From a virus, in IMG/VR virus record IMGVR_UViG_3300037189_012662, positions 30,812 to 94,811 of that record: a stretch of 64,000 bases of DNA; one strand, written 5' to 3'. The position numbers and the translations under genes were made by a program. Below are positions 60,540-64,000 of the stretch, piece after piece. How positions within the stretch are numbered: the stretch's first letter is position 1; the number at the start of each line of letters is the position of its first letter. The notes under the pieces were generated by a model. That model searched no databases. It worked only from the letters and a program-made list of their open reading frames with translations, and was not told where the DNA came from.

Positions 60540-60733
60540 AAATTATAACATAAAGTTTCTTATTATATGTATGTTTTCACAGTTTATCAAAATGTAACAA
60601 AAAATTTACACAATTGTTATCAAAAAATGACTTGACAAAGCTGATATTCGAGTATAATATATATCTATATATAAGATATCTTAAATATTAAATTTACGAT
60701 TTAGTTTTTATATTATAATATAATAATCGGCTT
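60540..60733. other. Very AT-rich intergenic region
   Basis: About 190 bases with few G or C, between the terminator hairpin and the membrane protein gene. It holds a consensus-like plus-strand promoter and TATATA-rich stretches. No ORF is seen. It could be a replication origin or a small RNA locus. Confidence 0.4.
60632..60660 (+). promoter_or_regulatory. Plus-strand promoter antisense to 60734-61051
   Basis: TTGACA (60632-60637) with TATAAT (60653-60658, 15-base spacer) or TAATAT (60655-60660, 17-base spacer). A transcript would run antisense to the membrane protein gene. Confidence 0.5.
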
Positions 60734-61051
60734 TTAGCTTGATTTTTTTGTAGTTTTTCTTGCTGAGTTTTTTGGCTCTGAGCTTTTTGCGATATATTCA
60801 ATAAGCAGATCGTACATGTGATCTATTTTTTTGTTAGCTTCTTTTCGCTGTTCCTGAGACTCTACCATTTGTTTTTCTAGTCTAGTAACCTGATCTTTTA
60901 TACTTGATCCACTATTAGGTTTTAGCTCTGCTTTAATTTCATCAAAATAATGCTTGACTAGCCATCTGATTCCCAGGGCGGCAATTGAGATTATGGTTCC
61001 TACGGAAATTACAATTCCCAGTATCATGTTAGTTATTTCGATGGGGGTCAT
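60734..61051 (-). CDS. Single-span membrane protein with coiled coil (holin-like)
   Basis: 105 residues. One hydrophobic helix (about 7-32), then a Lys/Glu coiled coil (about 50-88) and a basic Ser/Lys-rich tail. Holin-accessory proteins of the XhlA type and single-span holins look similar. It lies apart from the lysis cassette at 49362, so a membrane or entry role is equally possible. TATAAT ends 9 bases before the ATG. Confidence 0.55.
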   Translation of the reverse strand: MTPIEITNMILGIVISVGTIISIAALGIRWLVKHYFDEIKAELKPNSGSSIKDQVTRLEKQMVESQEQRKEANKKIDHMYDLLIEYIAKSSEPKNSARKTTKKSS

Positions 61052-61060
61052 AATATAACA

Positions 61061-61066
61061 ATTATA
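61061..61066 (-). promoter_or_regulatory. -10 box for membrane protein gene
   Basis: TATAAT ending 9 bases before the ATG at 61051 on the minus strand; no ribosome site follows. Confidence 0.4.
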
Positions 61067-61193
61067 ACTGATTTTTTAGTTCGGCGTAAAAATAGAAATT
61101 AAATTCGGCGGATGTAGCTCGGCGGAATAAGAGATCCCATACACCCTATCTACCCAATATGCATAAACATATATGCAACATGTAGCCTATGTG

Positions 61194-61202
61194 TGGTATC
61201 AT
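61194..61202 (+). promoter_or_regulatory. Leaderless promoter, plus strand
   Basis: TGG-TATCAT ending 6 bases before the ATG at 61209. It repeats the minus-strand leaderless layout. The 140-base gap before it also holds three YTCGGCG copies (61080, 61104, 61118). Confidence 0.5.
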
Positions 61203-61208
61203 TTATAG

Positions 61209-61406
61209 ATGGGCGATGTGAAGTTTTTTGATCTATTTGATCCTAGCCAACCTAGGAGCGATAGAGAACTTATCGAACAGAGACTTGCAATTTGTAACCA
61301 ATGTCCATGGCTGGACAAGCGTCTTACGAAATGCAAAAAGTGTGGATGTTTTATGAAATTGAAATCCACTTTAAGACAGGCTAAATGCCCTTTGGAGAAA
61401 TGGTAG
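61209..61406 (+). CDS. Small zinc-ribbon protein (CxxCGCFM type)
   Basis: 65 residues. Cys-Asn-Gln-Cys, Cys-Lys-Lys-Cys-Gly-Cys-Phe-Met and a final Cys-Pro-Leu-Glu-Lys-Trp match the protein at 51664, on the opposite strand. The N-terminus differs. It leads a plus-strand unit that again includes oxygenases downstream, the same partnership as at 51.6 kb. The role is unknown, possibly nucleic-acid binding. Confidence 0.75.
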   Translation: MGDVKFFDLFDPSQPRSDRELIEQRLAICNQCPWLDKRLTKCKKCGCFMKLKSTLRQAKCPLEKW

Positions 61407-61594
61407 AAATGTTTAGAGATGAAGTTGTAGCGTTAATGACAGATTACATTAACAAGATGAATCGTGAAGCAATGCTGAATATTGGTGGTTCGGCTGAAAA
61501 GATCGACAAGGCAATAGAAGAGATGCAGCCTGAGCTAAACCGTGTAAACGGAGAGCTTTACGACCTGCTAAAAGAATATACTATAATCCGATAA
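61385..61594 (+). CDS. Small helical hypothetical protein
   Basis: 69 residues from the first ATG; ATGs at 61400 and 61409 are also possible (GGAG at 61396 favours 61409). It is helical and acidic (Glu/Asp/Lys) with no cysteine. It overlaps the zinc-ribbon gene's end. The function is unknown. Confidence 0.55.
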   Translation: MPFGEMVEMFRDEVVALMTDYINKMNREAMLNIGGSAEKIDKAIEEMQPELNRVNGELYDLLKEYTIIR

Positions 61595-61655
61595 TTACTT
61601 TGGCTGTGGCTGCTCTTTGCCACAAGTACAATTGCCATTACACATAACTATAGTG

Positions 61656-61661
61656 TATCAT
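61656..61661 (+). promoter_or_regulatory. -10 box for leaderless oxygenase gene
   Basis: TATCAT ending 6 bases before the ATG at 61668. The context GTG-TATxAT matches the site before the oxygenase at 1720. Confidence 0.5.
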
Positions 61662-61667
61662 ATATCT

Positions 61668-62306
61668 ATGGAAAAAACTATTGTAGCCTCAGATTTTTTA
61701 ACTAAAGAACATTATGATTTGGTATATGAGGCCGTACATGAAAAGATCGAAAACAACTTAAAAAATGATCTTGGCAAGTATGACGATGGTTTTGCTGTTA
61801 TCGACAACAACGGCTTTATTATTTACTTTGACGTAGTTAAGGATGATGTCGTTGAAACAATTAGAGAAAAGCTTGAAGATATCCTCCATGCCACAGTAGC
61901 TTTGCCAGGTGTCCTATTTGCACGGTACACAAGAGATTCTGGATATCGTCCACGTTTAAGACCGCACGTAGATAGGGCGGTAAAGAGACCATCCCTAACA
62001 GCTACTATAGAACTAGATACAACACTAGATTGGGATATCTATGTGAACGACGAGAAATATAATCTAGAAAAGAACCAGATATTGCTTTTCTCTGGATCTA
62101 AGGATGTACACTGGAGACCAGACATAGAATTTAAAGACGATGATTACTTTGATGTGATTATCTTGCAGACATATATTGAAGATGACGATGATACCGTCTT
62201 GGAGGATAGCTACTTTGACGAAATGGATAAGATATCAGGACAGTTTATCGAGAAGTATAAGCACTTACTGGAAAGAAGCCTAAATGACGAACTTAACAGA
62301 ATTTAA
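61668..62306 (+). CDS. 2OG-Fe(II) oxygenase, HxD...HWR type
   Basis: 212 residues from the ATG at 61668, picked because TATCAT ends 6 bases ahead and no ribosome site precedes any other ATG. His100-Val-Asp102 is the HxD motif and His148-Trp-Arg150 the distal site. It is a close paralogue of the next gene, with which it overlaps by 23 bases, and more distantly of the cluster at 1-1720. The C-terminus is very acidic (Asp/Glu runs). Confidence 0.78.
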   Translation: MEKTIVASDFLTKEHYDLVYEAVHEKIENNLKNDLGKYDDGFAVIDNNGFIIYFDVVKDDVVETIREKLEDILHATVALPGVLFARYTRDSGYRPRLRPHVDRAVKRPSLTATIELDTTLDWDIYVNDEKYNLEKNQILLFSGSKDVHWRPDIEFKDDDYFDVIILQTYIEDDDDTVLEDSYFDEMDKISGQFIEKYKHLLERSLNDELNRI

Positions 62307-62919
62307 GCCTTTTGTTGTCAAGGATGTTTTATCTCAGGAGGATTATGCCTATGTGTATGAATGCGTCAAGAATGCTTTCCCAGAGGAGCTAGCTCCTGAT
62401 CTACCGCCAGATAATAGAGAAGGTCTAGAATATCTAAATGTTCCAGAGCTAGGATATTTTGCATATATTAAAGGTTTTGACAATAACTTTCTTTTAACAA
62501 TAAGAGATTTTACAGAAGATGTTACAGGACTATCTCTTAAGACCGCACAAGTACATTTTGCTAGATATACAACTAAAACTGGACATCAGCCAGAGCTAAG
62601 ACCACATAGCGACAATCAGCTAAAGAAGCCATCTATTACTTTATCTATTCAATTGGATAGTACTTTGGATTGGGAGCTATGTGCATATGATACATGTGAT
62701 ACCCTCGCATCTAATGAAGCTTTAGTCTTTTCTGGATCTCACCAAATGCATTGGAGACCACCAACCAATTTTTCTGAAAATGATTATTTAGACATCCTGG
62801 TTTGTCAGATGTCAATAGATGGATCAGAATACCTGCTACCTTCTCATTACCAAAATATGCAAATCCTGCAAGATGCAGAGCTAGAGAAGTATTTTAAAAA
62901 ATACCCCACCACAGTGTAA
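62284..62919 (+). CDS. 2OG-Fe(II) oxygenase, HxD...HWR type
   Basis: 211 residues. His108-Ser-Asp110 is the HxD motif and His156-Trp-Arg158 the distal site, with a TLDWELC strand between. It overlaps its paralogue upstream; the pair reflects tandem duplication. The stop lies within a repeat-rich segment. The substrate is unknown. Confidence 0.78.
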   Translation: MTNLTEFKPFVVKDVLSQEDYAYVYECVKNAFPEELAPDLPPDNREGLEYLNVPELGYFAYIKGFDNNFLLTIRDFTEDVTGLSLKTAQVHFARYTTKTGHQPELRPHSDNQLKKPSITLSIQLDSTLDWELCAYDTCDTLASNEALVFSGSHQMHWRPPTNFSENDYLDILVCQMSIDGSEYLLPSHYQNMQILQDAELEKYFKKYPTTV

Positions 62920-62985
62920 AATCTGAAAAATTTTATATTTTGCAAAATCTGAATATTTTGTAGAGATGTATGATGCAGATTTTAC
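62916..62985. repeat. Cluster of AAAATCTG repeats
   Basis: GTAAAATCTG (62916-62925) and its inverse CAGATTTTAC (62976-62985) flank a second direct copy of AAAATCTGAA (62944-62953). Three copies in 70 bases could form a long-loop hairpin or be protein-binding iterons. It lies at the end of the oxygenase pair. Confidence 0.5.
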
Positions 62986-63028
62986 AACAAACACAACAAA
63001 AAACTTAGTGAGCACACACTAGTGCCAC

Positions 63029-63052
63029 CTGTTAATAACTCTGTTAATAACT
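63029..63052. promoter_or_regulatory. Tandem operator candidate (CTGTTAATAACT x2)
   Basis: Two exact tandem copies of CTGTTAATAACT. The 11-base core is identical to the inverted repeat at 33774-33804. It lies 120 bases before the first small plus-strand gene. Confidence 0.5.
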
Positions 63053-63172
63053 TTTGTTTGAACCCTACAAAACGACACGCTAAAGTTTGTATGTTTTGAT
63101 ACTTGACTTTTCACTAATAGTATGTTTAGATATATATATAAAGATAAATTAGATAAATAGAAAGGATACAAA

Positions 63173-63301
63173 ATGAAAAAGATTTTTGTAAACAAAGTTG
63201 GTTCCTCAATGATTTGGTTTGGTGCTATGCCAAACACTCTAGAAACACAGGTTCAGAACCTAAAGAAAATGGGTTTTGAGATTGTGAAAATCACTGACTA
63301 A
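63173..63301 (+). CDS. Small hypothetical protein (42 aa)
   Basis: 42 residues, translated by hand. The start has AGAAAGGA 8 bases ahead. Basic N-terminus, Ser-Ser-Met-Ile-Trp-Phe-Gly core, Lys-Met-Gly-Phe-Glu-Ile-Val-Lys-Ile near the end. No relative recognised. First of a run of small plus-strand genes. Confidence 0.6.
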   Translation: MKKIFVNKVGSSMIWFGAMPNTLETQVQNLKKMGFEIVKITD

Positions 63302-63345
63302 AATGTCGGTGGTTTATGCTAGTATCTAGATAGAAAGGATAAACA

Positions 63346-63537
63346 ATGAAAAGATACACAACCCCAACAGATAGCCTAACTAGATACGCTAAGGTAAATC
63401 TCCTAAATCTACAGGCTGTAGAAGATGAGATTGACTTGCTAATGTCTATCTCTGATGACCCTAGTTGGGAACTAATCAACGAAATCAACGGACTAATCAA
63501 GGTTGCTAAGGCACTTGGAACTAGAAGGGCTTGGTAA
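63346..63537 (+). CDS. Small hypothetical protein (63 aa)
   Basis: 63 residues, helical, with Leu-Leu-Asn-Leu-Gln and Asp-Glu-Ile-Asp-Leu segments. The start shares the upstream module AGAAAGGATAAACA with its neighbours. Not recognised. Confidence 0.6.
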   Translation: MKRYTTPTDSLTRYAKVNLLNLQAVEDEIDLLMSISDDPSWELINEINGLIKVAKALGTRRAW

Positions 63538-63629
63538 TGATAACTCTAACTTTTGACACTTGGGAAGAATTTGACAAGGCTATTGCCTCTATTGTAGTAT
63601 TAGAAACAGAACTAGCAAAGGATAACTAA
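63537..63629 (+). CDS. Very small hypothetical protein (30 aa)
   Basis: 30 residues, translated by hand; the ATG overlaps the previous stop (TAATG) and its own stop overlaps the next ATG. Acidic helix with Trp-Glu-Glu-Phe-Asp. The double coupling supports a real gene despite its size. Confidence 0.55.
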   Translation: MITLTFDTWEEFDKAIASIVVLETELAKDN

Positions 63630-63802
63630 TGAGAACAACCCTAACTCTAACAATTGCTTCAATACTTACCGCAATTTTTTCAATGTGGTTTTTTCCACTC
63701 AATGGATTCATAATGTATGGCCTGGTCTTGGGCACTGGCTTTGTTGTTGTAGCTTCTTTGTTTGCTGTGATCACTCACTTGCTATACAAAGAAAATTTCT
63801 AA
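63629..63802 (+). CDS. Small two-span membrane protein (57 aa)
   Basis: 57 residues, translated by hand from the TAATG junction at 63629. Two hydrophobic helices (about 5-22 and 26-52) separated by Pro-Leu-Asn-Gly. It could be a holin-like or superinfection-related protein, but no family is recognised. Confidence 0.6.
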   Translation: MRTTLTLTIASILTAIFSMWFFPLNGFIMYGLVLGTGFVVVASLFAVITHLLYKENF

Positions 63803-63827
63803 AACACGGCGTGTCGATTTGACATTC

Positions 63828-63841
63828 CCACCGAAAGGTGG
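63828..63841 (+). terminator. GNRA-type hairpin after small-gene run
   Basis: CCACC-GAAA-GGTGG, a 5-base GC stem with a GAAA tetraloop, 26 bases after the membrane gene stop. The T-run after it is poor, so it may be a processing or structural element rather than a true terminator. Confidence 0.45.
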
Positions 63842-63944
63842 CGACGTTTATAACAAAATAGTAACATTCTATAAAACACCCCTAAAAATCCCCCAAAATG
63901 TCAGACCCCCTTTATAGAGTAATAGTATAAAGAAAGGATAAAAA

Positions 63945-64000
63945 ATGATAAAGATTCAAAAGATAGAAACCACAGGCAGGCCTTATGTCTGTGACTTCCA
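63945..64000 (+). CDS. Partial gene at right edge
   Basis: ATG at 63945 with AGAAAGGATA ahead, open to the window end (18 codons: Ile-Lys-Ile-Gln-Lys-Ile-Glu-Thr-Thr-Gly-Arg-Pro-Tyr). Too short to identify. Confidence 0.45.
   Translation, partial: MIKIQKIETTGRPYVCDF

Noticed and set aside
61107-61180. tRNA-like start (GCGGATGTAGCTC...)
   Set aside because: The first 20 bases resemble a tRNA acceptor and D-arm, but no anticodon arm, T-arm (GTTC) or matching acceptor end follows.

Overview
The window is an AT-rich stretch of a tailed double-stranded DNA phage (Caudoviricetes), almost certainly a siphovirus. It shows HK97-type head genes, a separate major tail tube gene, tail assembly chaperones, a 2458-residue tape measure and a long run of tail fibre genes. 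No integrase, repressor, tRNA or terminase gene is visible. Low GC, small genes joined by TAATG/ATGA-type overlaps, leaderless-type promoters and an NlpC/P60 lysin suggest a phage of a low-GC actinobacterium, for example a freshwater lineage. That host call is inference only.

Layout, left to right; most genes are on the minus strand, so transcription runs right to left. 1-1720: three 2-oxoglutarate/Fe(II) oxygenase-like genes, the first cut by the window edge. 1728-11013: replication and recombination block with a possible nuclease, a zinc-ribbon protein, RecA, an NrdH-like redoxin, DnaE-type DNA polymerase III alpha, a candidate ssDNA-binding protein, primase, an overlapped hypothetical gene, replicative helicase, two small proteins and a DNA-binding protein. 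10997-18725: tail tip/baseplate proteins. 18725-32367: tape measure, two paralogous tail chaperones, tail tube, head-tail connectors and major capsid. 32391-39598: protease-scaffold fusion, portal and a 1255-residue structural protein. 39618-41657: three more oxygenase-family genes and a hidden 45-codon zinc-motif gene. 41717-49118: fibronectin-type and fibre genes. 49222-50503: a plus-strand lysis cassette (NlpC/P60 plus lysozyme-like). 50474-51903: two oxygenases and a zinc-ribbon protein. 51972-60455: a second fibre block with collagen-like proteins. 60734-61051: a membrane protein. 61209-62919: plus-strand zinc-ribbon protein, small protein and two oxygenases. 63173-64000: a plus-strand run of very small genes.

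How the parts fit: the replication block gives the phage its own polymerase, primase, helicase and recombinase, while the structural block builds a virion with a very long tail and many fibres. Two features stand out. First, ten genes of the 2-oxoglutarate/Fe(II) dioxygenase type share the window with collagen-like Gly-X-Y fibre proteins whose Y position is often proline, so the phage may hydroxylate its own fibres or other targets. Second, about ten genes with no Shine-Dalgarno sequence have a -10 box, often an extended TGnTATAAT, exactly 6-7 bases before the ATG. This is a recurrent leaderless promoter that marks the transcription units.
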